Assembly: GCF_008974245.1 (NCBI RefSeq)
Contig: NZ_BBZI01000008.1
Location: forward strand, 1 to 64,000
DNA from: Streptomyces abyssomicinicus
GTDB taxonomy: Bacteria > Actinomycetota > Actinomycetes > Streptomycetales > Streptomycetaceae
Length of the DNA: 64,000 nucleotides
Direction of reading: 5' to 3'
Made by a program: the position numbers and the translations under genes
Notes under the pieces: model-generated
Told to the model about the DNA's origin: nothing
Database searches by the model: none
The model's input: the letters and a program-made list of their open reading frames with translations, nothing else
Part shown: positions 1-8,957 of the stretch, one piece after another
Layout of the letters: each line of letters starts with the position of its first letter
Numbering within the stretch: the stretch's first letter is position 1

Positions 1-41
1 CCCCTGCGGGCGCAGGCCCGCCGCTCCGCGGGCGGAGCGCA

Positions 42-92
42 AACCCGCCGCTCTGCGGGCGGCTGGGCCGCCCAGGGGGCGGCACGGGCGGG
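42..92. repeat. Dispersed GC-rich palindromic repeat, copy 1
   Basis: Two nested G/C palindromes lie side by side: CCGCCGCTCTGCGGGCGG, then GGGCCGCCCAGGGGGCGGC. A close relative lies at about 22700-22750, also between genes, and a third partial copy lies near 22764-22782. The form resembles a REP-like dispersed element of streptomycete intergenic DNA; its function is unknown. Confidence 0.45.
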
Positions 93-397
93 CGCAGGGC
101 GGCGCCTCTGCGGCGAGCGGTCCGCTCCACCACGCCCAAGCCGGCGGCGCCGTACGCACAGACCTCCCAGCGGCGTGCACAACCTAGGCCCCAGGCGGAC
201 AGCACTGTCATCCCCCGCCCCGCCCCCTTCCCAGGGGGCCAAGGTTCCGCGGAGCGAGCCGTCACGTGCGCACGTGAGCCCTGCGCCCACCCGTGCCGCC
301 CAGCGGCACGACTGCCCGCAGACGGAACAGGGCGGCACCGGCGTCACGGCTGCGCGCAGGCTGCACGGGCTGGGCCACCGGCCGGGGGAACGACGGA

Positions 398-434
398 GCC
401 GCCGCGTCTCCTGGGGGCCAGGGGGCGCGGCGGC
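398..434 (-). terminator. Hairpin terminator after the 116-aa hypothetical gene
   Basis: A perfect 9-bp stem (398-406 with 426-434) encloses a loop that can pair further. It lies 30 nt beyond the stop of the minus-strand gene. No U-tract is present, which is usual for Streptomyces hairpin terminators. Confidence 0.5.
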
Positions 435-463
435 TCGGTGACCGGGGGGACCCGGGAGGGGGC

Positions 464-814
464 TCAGCGGTTGCTGGGGCCGCCCAGCTGGATTCCCGCC
501 ATGCGGGACCACTCGTACGGTCCCGTCCGAACCTTCGCGGCGAACTCCCCGTCGAAGTCCTCGTGCACGGTGATGCCCGCCTTCGCCACGGCCTCGCGGG
601 CCACGTCGTACGTGGGGGCCACCAGATCGCCCCAGTCGCCGTCCTCGCCCACCAGGACGATCCGCGCACCCTTGCGACCGAGGTGGGCCACCTGCCCCTC
701 CGCGCCGCCGTGCTTCGCGGCGAAGGAACCGATCTGCTTGGCGAGCCGCGCGGCACGCCGCTCCGTCCTCGCGTCCGGCCCGGTCGCCTCGTCAACCTGC
801 TGCGTGTCTGCCAT
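464..814 (-). CDS. Small conserved hypothetical protein (116 aa)
   Basis: I do not recognise a named family. The protein starts MADTQQVDEATGPDARTE and has a charged, Arg/Lys-rich first half followed by a compact segment with WGDLVAPTYDVAREA and a C-terminal YEWSRMAGIQLGG motif. There is no signal peptide or membrane segment, so it should be cytosolic. I chose the ATG at 814 over the upstream ATG at 880 because the added 22 residues look like untranslated sequence and cross the ctaB terminator region. A -10-like box, TAGCAT, sits only 7 nt upstream of 814, which fits a leaderless transcript. It lies downstream of ctaB on the same strand but is separated from it by a 20-bp terminator hairpin, so it is probably its own unit. 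Confidence 0.75.
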   Translation of the reverse strand: MADTQQVDEATGPDARTERRAARLAKQIGSFAAKHGGAEGQVAHLGRKGARIVLVGEDGDWGDLVAPTYDVAREAVAKAGITVHEDFDGEFAAKVRTGPYEWSRMAGIQLGGPSNR

Positions 815-827
815 GGTCAGGATGCTA
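815..827 (-). promoter_or_regulatory. Leaderless-type -10 box (TAGCAT)
   Basis: On the minus strand TAGCAT (827-822) lies 7 nt before the ATG at 814, and there is no Shine-Dalgarno sequence. This spacing would start transcription at or next to the start codon. No clear -35 is visible. Confidence 0.4.
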
Positions 828-847
828 CCGACGGGTAGCGGAACGGG

Positions 848-891
848 CGACGCGAGGGGTGGGTGGCGTTGGCCACCCACCCCTCGCGTCG
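848..891 (-). terminator. ctaB terminator, 20-bp perfect hairpin
   Basis: The arms 848-867 and 872-891 are perfectly complementary over 20 bp around a 4-nt GTTG loop. The hairpin lies 20 nt past the ctaB stop, which makes it one of the strongest hairpins in the window. Confidence 0.85.
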
Positions 892-911
892 TGATGCGGT
901 CGAGGGACCGG

Positions 912-1868
912 CTACCGCAGGAACGGGTCCACGGCGACGGCGACGAAGAGGACGGAGACGTAGGTGATCGACCAGTGGAAGAGCCGCATCTCCTTCAGCT
1001 TCGCGCCCGTGACCTCCGCCTTGGCGCGGCCCATGAGCGCGTGCGCCTCCCAGAGCCACCAGCCGCCCGCCGCCAGCGCCACGGCGGTGTAGAACCAGCC
1101 CGTGTAGCCCAGCGGCGTCAGCAGCAGGGAGACGGCGACCATCACCCAGCTGTAGATCACGATCTGGCGGGCGACCACCTTGTTGCCGGCCAGCACCGGC
1201 AGCATCGGCACGCCGGCCCGGGCGTAGTCGTCCTTGACCTTCATCGACAGCGGCCAGTAGTGCGGCGGCGTCCAGAAGAAGATGACCAGGAAGAGGACGA
1301 CCGGCGCCCAGGAGAGCGAGTCGGTCACCGCGGACCAGCCGATCAGCACCGGCATGCAGCCGGCGATGCCGCCCCAGACGATGTTCTGCGCGGTGCGGCG
1401 CTTGAGGATCATCGTGTAGACGACGACGTAGAAGAAGAGCGCGCCCAGCGAGAGCCAGGCGGACAGCCAGTTGACCGTGAGCCCGAAGAGCACGGTGGAA
1501 CCGACCGCCAGGGCGATGCCGAAGGCGAGGCATTCGCGCGGGCTGACCATGCCGGTGACCAGCGGACGCTGCGAGGTGCGGTCCATCAGCGCGTCGATGT
1601 CCCGGTCGTACCACATGTTCAGCGCGTTGGCCCCGCCGGCGGAGAGGTATCCGCCGAGGCAGGTCAGCAACACGAGCGAGAGGTCGGGGACACCCTGCTC
1701 CGCCAGGAACATCACCGGCACGGTGGTGATGAGCAGCAGTTCGATGATCCGCGGCTTGGTGAGCGCCACGAACGCCATGGCCCGGGCCCGGAACGGCCGG
1801 CGGTCCGGCCTCGGGCTGCTCGTCCCGAATACCGCCGCTGGACGGGATTCAACGGCCGTCACGCACAC
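912..1868 (-). CDS. ctaB: Protoheme IX farnesyltransferase (heme O synthase)
   Basis: CtaB transfers a farnesyl group from farnesyl diphosphate to protoheme, making heme O for cytochrome oxidase; it is an integral membrane enzyme of the UbiA prenyltransferase superfamily. The prenyl-diphosphate/Mg2+ motif NMWYDRDIDALMDR is visible at about residues 84-97, and a second acidic loop follows SMKVKDDYARAGVP. Many hydrophobic segments are present, and the C-terminus ends DPFLR as in other actinobacterial CtaB proteins. I place the start at the GTG at 1868 (product begins VCVTAVESRP), matching the remembered N-terminus of streptomycete CtaB; an in-frame ATG at 1883 is an alternative. The gene is read divergently from the tkt operon and ends in a very strong hairpin. 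Confidence 0.93.
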   Translation of the reverse strand: MCVTAVESRPAAVFGTSSPRPDRRPFRARAMAFVALTKPRIIELLLITTVPVMFLAEQGVPDLSLVLLTCLGGYLSAGGANALNMWYDRDIDALMDRTSQRPLVTGMVSPRECLAFGIALAVGSTVLFGLTVNWLSAWLSLGALFFYVVVYTMILKRRTAQNIVWGGIAGCMPVLIGWSAVTDSLSWAPVVLFLVIFFWTPPHYWPLSMKVKDDYARAGVPMLPVLAGNKVVARQIVIYSWVMVAVSLLLTPLGYTGWFYTAVALAAGGWWLWEAHALMGRAKAEVTGAKLKEMRLFHWSITYVSVLFVAVAVDPFLR

Positions 1869-2290
1869 CCCTGACAGAGACATCCCAGCGAGCCCCCGCC
1901 GAATCGGACCTGTCGGAAAGGTCCGGCGAAGGCTCGCGCGTACCACGCCACTCTAGACGTTGCCCAGACCCCGCGATTCGCGGGGGTGCTCTCGTGTTGG
2001 CCGCACCCGCGGGGGAACCCGGCCGTGGAGCGTTCCGCGGTGCGTGACGTGCCCCGACGACCTGCCCTGCGGCACGCCCATGTGAGCGGACTCGAACGCA
2101 GAAGGAATGCCCATGTGAGCAGGCGCGAACGCAGAAGAATCAGGCCTGTGGCCACACTCTGGTCACAGGGGGGAACGCCGTGTTTGCAGGGGATAGGCTC
2201 GACCCGCCGACGGCCCGGAACCCCGTCGGTTGCACCGGTGAGCGCACATCTCACCGGCTTTCGACATGTGGAGAGGAGCCCTGACCCAGG
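1869..2290. promoter_or_regulatory. Divergent ctaB/tkt upstream region with repeats
   Basis: This 422-bp stretch has no gene. It holds a pair of imperfect tandem repeats (2076-2108 and 2109-2140, each containing GCCCATGTGAGC and CGAACGCAGAAG). A dyad follows, with CCTGTG and CACAGG arms at 2145-2169. A Shine-Dalgarno sequence (GAGAGGAG, about 2271-2278) precedes the tkt GTG. It probably carries both promoters, but I could not fix a confident -10/-35 pair. Confidence 0.5.
2076..2140. repeat. Tandem repeat, 2 x ~32 bp, upstream of tkt
   Basis: Two adjacent copies of 33 and 32 bp share most positions. The copies are lower in GC than the surrounding genes. The location 150-215 bp upstream of tkt is compatible with regulator-binding sites. 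Confidence 0.6.
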
Positions 2291-4378
2291 GTGAGCAACA
2301 AGCCGACCACCACAGCCCTCGAGTGGACAGAGCTGGACCGGCGCGCGGTGGACACCGCCCGCATCCTGGCCGCTGACGCCGTACAGAAGGTCGGCAACGG
2401 CCATCCCGGTACGGCCATGAGCCTGGCGCCCGCGGCGTACACGCTCTTCCAGAAGGTGATGCGCCACGACCCGTCCGACGCCGACTGGGTGGGGCGTGAC
2501 CGCTTCGTTCTCTCGGCCGGGCACTCGTCCCTGACCCTCTACACCCAGCTCTACCTGGCCGGTTTCGGCCTGGAGCTGGACGACCTGAAGGCCTTCCGCA
2601 CCTGGGGCTCCAAGACCCCGGGTCACCCGGAGTACGGGCACACCACCGGCGTGGAGACCACCACCGGCCCGCTGGGCCAGGGTGTCGCCAACGCCGTGGG
2701 CATGGCGATGGCCGCCCGCTACGAGCGCGGCCTGTTCGACCCCGAGGCGCCGCAGGGCGAGTCGCCCTTCGACCACTTCGTGTTCTGCGTCGCCGGTGAC
2801 GGCTGCCTCCAGGAGGGCATCGCCGCCGAGGCGTCCTCCCTGGCCGGCCACCAGAAGCTGGGCAACCTGGTCCTGCTGTGGGACGACAACCACATCTCGA
2901 TCGAGGGCGACACCGAGACCGCGGTCTCCGAGGACGTCGCCAAGCGGTACGAGGCCTACGGCTGGCACGTCCAGCGGGTCGCGCCGCAGGAGAACGGCGA
3001 CCTGGACCCGGCCGCGATCTACGAGGCCGTCCAGGCCGCGAAGGCGGTCACCGACCGGCCGTCGTTCATCGCGATGCGCTCCATCATCGCCTGGCCCGCC
3101 CCGAACGCGCAGAACACCGAGGCCGCCCACGGCTCGGCGCTCGGCGACGACGAGGTGGCGGCGACCAAGCGCGTGCTGGGCTTCGACCCGGAGCAGACCT
3201 TCGAGGTCTCCGACGAGGTCATCGGCCACACCCGCAAGGCCCTGGACCGCGGCCGCGACGCCCGGGCGGAGTGGGAGAAGCAGTTCCAGGCGTGGCGTCA
3301 GGCCAACCCGGAGCGGGCCGCCGAGTTCGACCGGATCGCCGCGGGCGAGCTGCCGGCCGGCTGGGAGCAGAAGCTCCCGGTCTTCGAGGCGGGCACCTCG
3401 GTGGCCACCCGTGCCGCGTCGGGCAAGGTGCTCCAGGCGCTGGGCTCGGTCGTGCCGGAGCTGTGGGGCGGCTCGGCCGACCTGGCGGGCTCCAACAACA
3501 CCACGATCGACAAGACCAGCTCCTTCCTCCCCGAGGGCAACCCGCTGCCGGAGGCCGACCCGTACGGCCGCACCATCCACTTCGGCATCCGCGAGCACTC
3601 CATGGGCGCCGAGATGAACGGCATCGCCCTGCACGGCAACACGCGCGTCTACGGCGGCACCTTCCTGGTGTTCTCCGACTACATGCGCAACGCCGTCCGC
3701 CTGTCCGCGCTGATGCACCTGCCGGTGACCTTCGTGTGGACGCACGACTCGATCGGTCTCGGCGAGGACGGCCCGACCCACCAGCCGGTGGAGCACCTGG
3801 CCTCGCTGCGTGCCATCCCGGGCCTGAGCATCGTGCGCCCCGCCGACGCCAACGAGACGGCCATCGCCTGGCGCGAGATCATGCGCCGCTGGACGAAGGA
3901 GTTCGGCAAGGGCACCCCGCACGGTCTGGCGCTCACCCGCCAGGGCGTGCCGGTGTACGAGGCGAACGAGGACACCGCCCGCGGCGGCTACGTCCTGAAG
4001 GACGCCGAGGGTGGCGAGCCCCAGGTCGTCCTGATCGCCACCGGCTCCGAGGTGCACCTGGCCGTCGAGGCCCGCGAGCAGCTCCAGGCCGAGGGCGTCC
4101 CGACCCGGGTCGTCTCCATGCCGTCCGTCGAGTGGTTCGACGAGCAGGACCAGGCCTACCGCGACAGCGTGCTGCCCCCGTCCGTCAGGGCGCGGGTCGC
4201 CGTCGAGGCCGGCATCGGCCTGACCTGGCACCGCTTCGTGGGCGACGCGGGCCGGATCGTCTCGCTGGAGCACTTCGGCGCCTCCGCCGACGCCAAGGTG
4301 CTGTTCCGCGAGTTCGGCTTCACCGCCGAGAACGTGGCCGCCCAGGCCCGGGAATCCCTCGCCGCAGCCCGGCGCTGA
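2291..4378 (+). CDS. tkt: Transketolase
   Basis: This thiamine-diphosphate enzyme moves two-carbon ketol units between sugar phosphates in the non-oxidative pentose phosphate pathway. Its 695 aa match the family. Visible marks are the N-terminal substrate histidine region (NGHPG, 36-40), the ThDP/Mg2+ motif GDG at 169-171 ending at Asn200, and the pyrimidine-domain signature GIREHSMGAEMNG at about 431-443. The start is a GTG with GAGAGGAG upstream. It is the first gene of tkt-tal-zwf-opcA-pgl; tal follows after 35 nt. Streptomycetes often carry a second copy of some pentose-pathway genes elsewhere, so this may be one of two transketolases. Confidence 0.96.
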   Translation: MSNKPTTTALEWTELDRRAVDTARILAADAVQKVGNGHPGTAMSLAPAAYTLFQKVMRHDPSDADWVGRDRFVLSAGHSSLTLYTQLYLAGFGLELDDLKAFRTWGSKTPGHPEYGHTTGVETTTGPLGQGVANAVGMAMAARYERGLFDPEAPQGESPFDHFVFCVAGDGCLQEGIAAEASSLAGHQKLGNLVLLWDDNHISIEGDTETAVSEDVAKRYEAYGWHVQRVAPQENGDLDPAAIYEAVQAAKAVTDRPSFIAMRSIIAWPAPNAQNTEAAHGSALGDDEVAATKRVLGFDPEQTFEVSDEVIGHTRKALDRGRDARAEWEKQFQAWRQANPERAAEFDRIAAGELPAGWEQKLPVFEAGTSVATRAASGKVLQALGSVVPELWGGSADLAGSNNTTIDKTSSFLPEGNPLPEADPYGRTIHFGIREHSMGAEMNGIALHGNTRVYGGTFLVFSDYMRNAVRLSALMHLPVTFVWTHDSIGLGEDGPTHQPVEHLASLRAIPGLSIVRPADANETAIAWREIMRRWTKEFGKGTPHGLALTRQGVPVYEANEDTARGGYVLKDAEGGEPQVVLIATGSEVHLAVEAREQLQAEGVPTRVVSMPSVEWFDEQDQAYRDSVLPPSVRARVAVEAGIGLTWHRFVGDAGRIVSLEHFGASADAKVLFREFGFTAENVAAQARESLAAARR

Positions 4379-4413
4379 CGCTGATACCGACCAAGTAGGA
4401 GATGCAAAGAACC

Positions 4414-5532
4414 ATGACAGACGCACTCAAGCGCCTCTCCGACGAGGGTGTGGCGATCTGGCTGGACGACCTGTCCCGCACCCTGATCTCGTCCGGCTCC
4501 CTGCAGGAACTGATCGACGACCAGCACGTGGTCGGTGTCACCACCAACCCGTCGATCTTCCAGAAGGCGATCTCCGAGGGCCACGGCTACGACGCCCAGC
4601 TCACCGACCTCGCCGCCCGCAAGGTGACGGTCGAGGAGGCGATCCGGATGATCACCACGGCGGACGTCCGCGACGCCGCCGACGTGCTGCGCCCGGTCTT
4701 CGACGCCACCGACGGCCGTGACGGCCGGGTGTCGATCGAGGTCGACCCCCGTCTGGCGCACAACGAGCGGGCCACGGTCGCCGAGGCCAAGCAGCTCGCC
4801 TGGCTGGTGGACCGCCCGAACACCCTGATCAAGATCCCGGCGACCCTGGCGGGCCTGCCCGCGATCACCGAGGTCATCGGTCTGGGCATCAGCGTCAACG
4901 TCACGCTGATCTTCTCGCTGGAGCGCTACCGCCAGGTGATGGACGCCTACCTGGCCGGTCTGGAGAAGGCGAAGGAGCGCGGCCTGGACCTGTCGAAGAT
5001 CCACTCCGTGGCCTCCTTCTTCGTCTCCCGGGTCGACACCGAGATCGACAAGCGGATCGACGCCCTGGGCACCGACGAGGCCAAGGCGGTGCGCGGCAAG
5101 GCCGCCCTCGCCAACGCCCGTCTGGCCTACCAGGCCTACGAGGAGGTCTTCTCCTCGGACCGCTGGAACGCCCTGGAGCGCGCCGGCGCCAACCGCCAGC
5201 GTCCGCTGTGGGCCTCCACCGGCGTCAAGGACAAGGCGTACAAGGACACCCTGTACGTCGACGACCTGGTCGCGCCGAACACGGTGAACACCATGCCGGG
5301 CGGCACGCTCGAGGCCGTGGGCGACCACGGGCAGATCACCGGCGACACGGTCACCGGCACCTACGAGCAGGCCCGCGCCGACCTCGACGCCGTCGAGGCC
5401 CTGGGCATCTCGTACGACGAGGTCGTCGAGCTGCTGGAGAAGGAGGGCGTCGAGAAGTTCGAGGCCGCCTGGAACGACCTGCTCGGTTCGACCAAGGCCG
5501 AGCTCGAGAAGCTCGCCCCCTCGGAGGGCTAG
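4414..5532 (+). CDS. tal: Transaldolase
   Basis: Transaldolase transfers the dihydroxyacetone unit of sedoheptulose 7-phosphate to glyceraldehyde 3-phosphate. The 372-aa protein is of the long actinobacterial TalB/TAL type. It has the TTNPSIFQKAI substrate motif near residue 48 and the Schiff-base lysine in LIKIPAT (Lys140). The ATG at 4402 overlaps the AGGAG ribosome-binding site at 4397-4401, so translation should start at the ATG at 4414 (MTDALKRLSDEG). zwf begins 3 nt after the stop, which implies coupling. Confidence 0.96.
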   Translation: MTDALKRLSDEGVAIWLDDLSRTLISSGSLQELIDDQHVVGVTTNPSIFQKAISEGHGYDAQLTDLAARKVTVEEAIRMITTADVRDAADVLRPVFDATDGRDGRVSIEVDPRLAHNERATVAEAKQLAWLVDRPNTLIKIPATLAGLPAITEVIGLGISVNVTLIFSLERYRQVMDAYLAGLEKAKERGLDLSKIHSVASFFVSRVDTEIDKRIDALGTDEAKAVRGKAALANARLAYQAYEEVFSSDRWNALERAGANRQRPLWASTGVKDKAYKDTLYVDDLVAPNTVNTMPGGTLEAVGDHGQITGDTVTGTYEQARADLDAVEALGISYDEVVELLEKEGVEKFEAAWNDLLGSTKAELEKLAPSEG

Positions 5533-5535
5533 ACC

Positions 5536-7074
5536 TTGTCACCTTCCCCTGTCACCGGAGCGAACCCGCTCCGTGACGCCCTGGACCGACGGCTCCCGCG
5601 CATCGCGGGGCCGTCGGGCCTGGTGATCTTCGGCGTCACGGGCGACCTGTCCCGCAAGAAGCTGATGCCGGCGGTGTACGACCTCGCGAACCGTGGTCTG
5701 CTGCCGCCGGGTTTCTCCCTGGTGGGCTTCGCCCGCCGCGAATGGGCGGACGAGGACTTCGCCCAGGTGGTCCACGACGCGGTCAAGGAACACGCCCGCA
5801 CGCCCTTCCGTGAGGAGGTCTGGCAGCAGCTCGCCCAGGGCATGCGCTTCGTCCAGGGCTCCTTCGACGACGACGAGTCGTTCGAGTCGCTGCGCTCCAC
5901 CATCGAGGAGCTCGACCGCGCCCAGGGCACCGGCGGGAACTTCGCGTTCTACCTGTCCGTCCCGCCCGGTTCCTTCCCGGTCGTCATCCAGCAGCTGAAG
6001 AAGCACGGGCTGGCCGACCAGACGGGCGGCTCCTGGCGCCGCGCGGTCATCGAGAAGCCCTTCGGCCACGACCTGAAGTCGGCCGAGGAGCTGAACTCCA
6101 TCGTGCACGAGGTGTTCGCCCCGGACCAGGTGTTCCGGATCGACCACTACCTCGGCAAGGAGACCGTCCAGAACATCCTGGCGCTGCGCTTCGCCAACCA
6201 GATGTTCGAGCCCCTGTGGAACCGGTCGTACGTCGACCACGTGCAGATCACGATGGCCGAGGACATCGGCATCGGCGGCCGGGCCGGCTACTACGACGGC
6301 ATCGGCGCGGCCCGCGACGTCATCCAGAACCACCTGCTCCAGCTGCTCGCCCTCACCGCGATGGAGGAGCCCGCCTCCTTCGACGCGGACGCGCTGGCCG
6401 CCGAGAAGACCAAGGTCCTCGGCGCGGTGCGGCTCCCCTCGGACCTGGCCGCCGCCACCGTGCGCGCCCAGTACGCGGCGGGCTGGCAGGGCGGCGCCAA
6501 GGCGGTCGGCTACCTGGAGGAGGAGGGCATCGACCCGTCCTCCCGGACCGACACCTACGCCGCGATCAAGCTGGAGATCGACAACCGCCGCTGGGCGGGC
6601 GTCCCCTTCTACCTGCGCACCGGCAAGCGGCTGGGGCGCCGGGTCACCGAGATCGCGGTCGTCTTCCAGCGCGCCCCGCACTCCCCGTTCGGCCACACGG
6701 CCACCGAGGAGCTGGGGCAGAACGCGATGGTGATCCGCGTGCAGCCGGACGAGGGCATGACGGTCCGGTTCGGCTCGAAGGTGCCGGGCACCTCGATGGA
6801 GATCCGGGACGTCTCGATGGACTTCGCCTACGGCGAGTCGTTCACCGAGTCCAGCCCGGAGGCCTACGAGCGGCTGATCCTCGACGTCCTGCTCGGCGAC
6901 GCCAACCTCTTCCCACGCACGGAGGAGGTCGAGCTGTCCTGGAAGATCCTCGACCCGATCGAGCAGTTCTGGGACACCGAGGGCTCCCCCGCCCAATATC
7001 CGGCCGGAACCTGGGGACCCGCAGAAGCGGACGAGATGCTCGCACGAGACGGACGGAGCTGGCGCCGGCCATGA
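5536..7074 (+). CDS. zwf: Glucose-6-phosphate 1-dehydrogenase
   Basis: This enzyme oxidises glucose 6-phosphate to 6-phosphogluconolactone and makes NADPH, the entry step of the oxidative pentose pathway. The 512 aa fit the family. The nucleotide-binding motif GVTGDLSRKK is at residues 33-42 and the active-site signature RIDHYLGKE is at about 200-208. The start is TTG, supported by GGAGG 8 nt upstream inside the end of tal. The stop overlaps the opcA start in an ATGA arrangement, so enzyme and assembly factor should be made together. Confidence 0.96.
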   Translation: MSPSPVTGANPLRDALDRRLPRIAGPSGLVIFGVTGDLSRKKLMPAVYDLANRGLLPPGFSLVGFARREWADEDFAQVVHDAVKEHARTPFREEVWQQLAQGMRFVQGSFDDDESFESLRSTIEELDRAQGTGGNFAFYLSVPPGSFPVVIQQLKKHGLADQTGGSWRRAVIEKPFGHDLKSAEELNSIVHEVFAPDQVFRIDHYLGKETVQNILALRFANQMFEPLWNRSYVDHVQITMAEDIGIGGRAGYYDGIGAARDVIQNHLLQLLALTAMEEPASFDADALAAEKTKVLGAVRLPSDLAAATVRAQYAAGWQGGAKAVGYLEEEGIDPSSRTDTYAAIKLEIDNRRWAGVPFYLRTGKRLGRRVTEIAVVFQRAPHSPFGHTATEELGQNAMVIRVQPDEGMTVRFGSKVPGTSMEIRDVSMDFAYGESFTESSPEAYERLILDVLLGDANLFPRTEEVELSWKILDPIEQFWDTEGSPAQYPAGTWGPAEADEMLARDGRSWRRP

Positions 7075-8198
7075 AGATCGACCTCACCGACACCACGGCC
7101 AGCAAGATCAACAAGGCGCTGGTCCAGGGACGCCGCGCACTCGGCGCCCCCGCCGTCGGCATGGTGCTCACCCTGGTCGTCGTCACCGACGAGGAGAACG
7201 CCTACGACGCGATGAAGTCGGCGGCGGAGGCCTCCCACGAGCACCCCTCGCGGCTGCTGGTGGTCATCAAGCGGCACGCCCGCTCCCCGCGCGACCGCAC
7301 CCAGTCGCGTCTGGACGCCGAGGTGCGGGTGGGCGCGGACGCGGGCGCCGGGGAGACGGTGGTGCTGCGGCTCTACGGCGAGGTGGTCAACCACGCCCAG
7401 TCGGTGGTCCTGCCGCTGCTGCTGCCGGACGCCCCCGTGGTGGTCTGGTGGCCGGTGAACGCGCCGCTGGACCCGGCCCAGGACCCGCTGGGCGCGCTGG
7501 CGCAGCGCCGGGTGACGGACACCTACGCCGCCGAGGACCCGGTGGGCGAGCTGCGCTCGCTGGCCGGTTCCTACACGCCCGGCGACACCGACCTGTCGTG
7601 GACCCGGATCACTCCGTGGCGGTCCATGCTGGCGGCCGCGCTCGACCAGGTGGTCTGCCAGGTCAAGGCCGTCGAGGTCGAGGGCGAGGAGTTCAACCCG
7701 AGCTGCGAGCTGCTGGCCATGTGGCTCGCCGACCGCCTCGACGTGCCGGTGCGCCGCACCCGCTCCGCCGGACCCGGCCTGACCGGCGTCCGGATGGACA
7801 CCACCTGCGGCCGGATCACCCTGGACCGGGCCGACGGCACGCTGGCGACGCTCGCCATCGAGGGCCAGCCGGACCGGCAGGTGGCGCTCAAGCGGCGCGA
7901 GACCTCGGAGCTGATCGCCGAGGAACTGCGGCGTCTGGACCCGGACGAGACGTACGCGGCCGCCCTCCAGTACGGGGTGGACCGGCTGTACGCGGGGGCC
8001 GACGCCGCCCACGCCTTCGACGAGGGGTCCGCGGACGCCTCGCGGGAGGGGGCCGGCGCCACCGGAACCCCCGAGGCCGCCGAAGCCGACGCCGACGTGG
8101 CGGTGCCGGTGGCGGTACCGGAGGAGGACGTGGTGAAGGGTCCCGCCAAGCGGGCCGCCAAGCGCGGACCCGCCGTGAAGCGGGCGGCGGCCAAGTGA
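7071..8198 (+). CDS. opcA: Glucose-6-phosphate dehydrogenase assembly protein OpcA
   Basis: OpcA is the actinobacterial and cyanobacterial partner that activates or assembles glucose-6-phosphate dehydrogenase. The 375-aa protein has the expected N-terminus (MKIDLTDTTASKINKAL), a central VVWWPVNAP segment and a C-terminal domain ending near residue 310. A low-complexity Glu/Ala stretch follows, then a Lys/Arg/Ala tail (AKRAAKRGPAVKRAAAK) that looks like a flexible basic extension. The start overlaps zwf by 4 nt, and its own stop overlaps the pgl GTG by 4 nt, so the three genes are translationally coupled. Confidence 0.95.
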   Translation: MKIDLTDTTASKINKALVQGRRALGAPAVGMVLTLVVVTDEENAYDAMKSAAEASHEHPSRLLVVIKRHARSPRDRTQSRLDAEVRVGADAGAGETVVLRLYGEVVNHAQSVVLPLLLPDAPVVVWWPVNAPLDPAQDPLGALAQRRVTDTYAAEDPVGELRSLAGSYTPGDTDLSWTRITPWRSMLAAALDQVVCQVKAVEVEGEEFNPSCELLAMWLADRLDVPVRRTRSAGPGLTGVRMDTTCGRITLDRADGTLATLAIEGQPDRQVALKRRETSELIAEELRRLDPDETYAAALQYGVDRLYAGADAAHAFDEGSADASREGAGATGTPEAAEADADVAVPVAVPEEDVVKGPAKRAAKRGPAVKRAAAK

Positions 8199-8950
8199 GC
8201 GGGGGCACGGCGCGGCTGCTGGTCCACCGCGACAAGGATCTGATGGCCCGGGCGGCCGCGGCGCGGCTGATCACCGCCGTGGCCGACGCCCAGGCCGAGC
8301 GGGGTCACGCCTCGGTGGTCCTCACCGGCGGCCGCAACGGCAACGGGCTGCTGGCCGCGCTGGCCGAGTCGCCCGCGCGGGACGCCGTGGACTGGGCCCG
8401 TCTGGACCTGTGGTGGGGCGACGAGCGGTACCTGCCGACGGGCGACCCGGAGCGCAACGTCACGCAGGCCCGCCGGGCCCTGCTGGACGCCGTGCCGGTG
8501 GACCCGTCCCGGGTGCACGCGATGCCGGCCTCCGACGGGCCGCACGGCGACGACGTGGAGGCGGCGGCGACCGCGTACGCGCGGGAGCTGGCGCTGGCGG
8601 CCGGGGACGGCCGCACGGTCCCGGAGTTCGACGTGCTGATGCTGGGCGTCGGGCCGGACACCCATGTCGCCTCCCTCTTCCCCGGTCTGCCGGGCGTGCG
8701 GGAGACCGGGCGCCCGGTGGTCGCCGTGCACGACGCCCCCAAGCCGCCTCCGGTGCGGGTGTCGCTGACGCTGCCGGCGATCCGGTCGGCGCGTCAGGTG
8801 TGGCTGCTGGCCGCCGGGGAGGACAAGGCGGAGGCCGCGGCCACCGTCCTGCGCGGCGGGGCCGACCCCGCCGACGCCCCCGCGGCGGGGGTGTACGGGC
8901 GGGAGAGCACGCTCTGGCTCCTCGACGCGGCGGCGGCCTCCAAGCTGTAG
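8195..8950 (+). CDS. pgl: 6-phosphogluconolactonase
   Basis: Pgl (DevB) hydrolyses 6-phosphogluconolactone, the product of Zwf. The 251 aa fit the NagB/DevB family: the VVLTGGRNGNGLLAAL phosphate-binding loop, WWGDERYLP near residue 70 and LMLGVGPDTHVASLFPG around residue 150 are all visible. The start is a GTG overlapping the opcA stop (GTGA). It is the last gene of the operon; a 12-bp hairpin follows at once and is shared with the oncoming pgi gene. Confidence 0.95.
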   Translation: MSGGTARLLVHRDKDLMARAAAARLITAVADAQAERGHASVVLTGGRNGNGLLAALAESPARDAVDWARLDLWWGDERYLPTGDPERNVTQARRALLDAVPVDPSRVHAMPASDGPHGDDVEAAATAYARELALAAGDGRTVPEFDVLMLGVGPDTHVASLFPGLPGVRETGRPVVAVHDAPKPPPVRVSLTLPAIRSARQVWLLAAGEDKAEAAATVLRGGADPADAPAAGVYGRESTLWLLDAAAASKL

Positions 8951-8957
8951 CCCATGC

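Larger units (their letters stand above)
1..463. other. Gene-free GC-rich stretch
   Basis: No convincing gene is seen. Open frames here are GC-driven shadows without ribosome-binding sites. The stretch holds a GC-rich inverted-repeat element near 42-92, described separately, and the hairpin at 398-434 that ends the first gene on the minus strand. The rest shows nothing recognisable. Confidence 0.6.

Noticed and set aside
175..838. Plus-strand open frames at the window start
   Set aside because: No ribosome-binding site, Arg/Pro-rich shadow composition, and overlap with the supported minus-strand gene at 464-814.
1859..4426. 855-codon minus-strand frame opposite transketolase
   Set aside because: Antisense to tkt, with Leu/Gly/Val/Arg composition typical of shadow translation and no ribosome-binding site.
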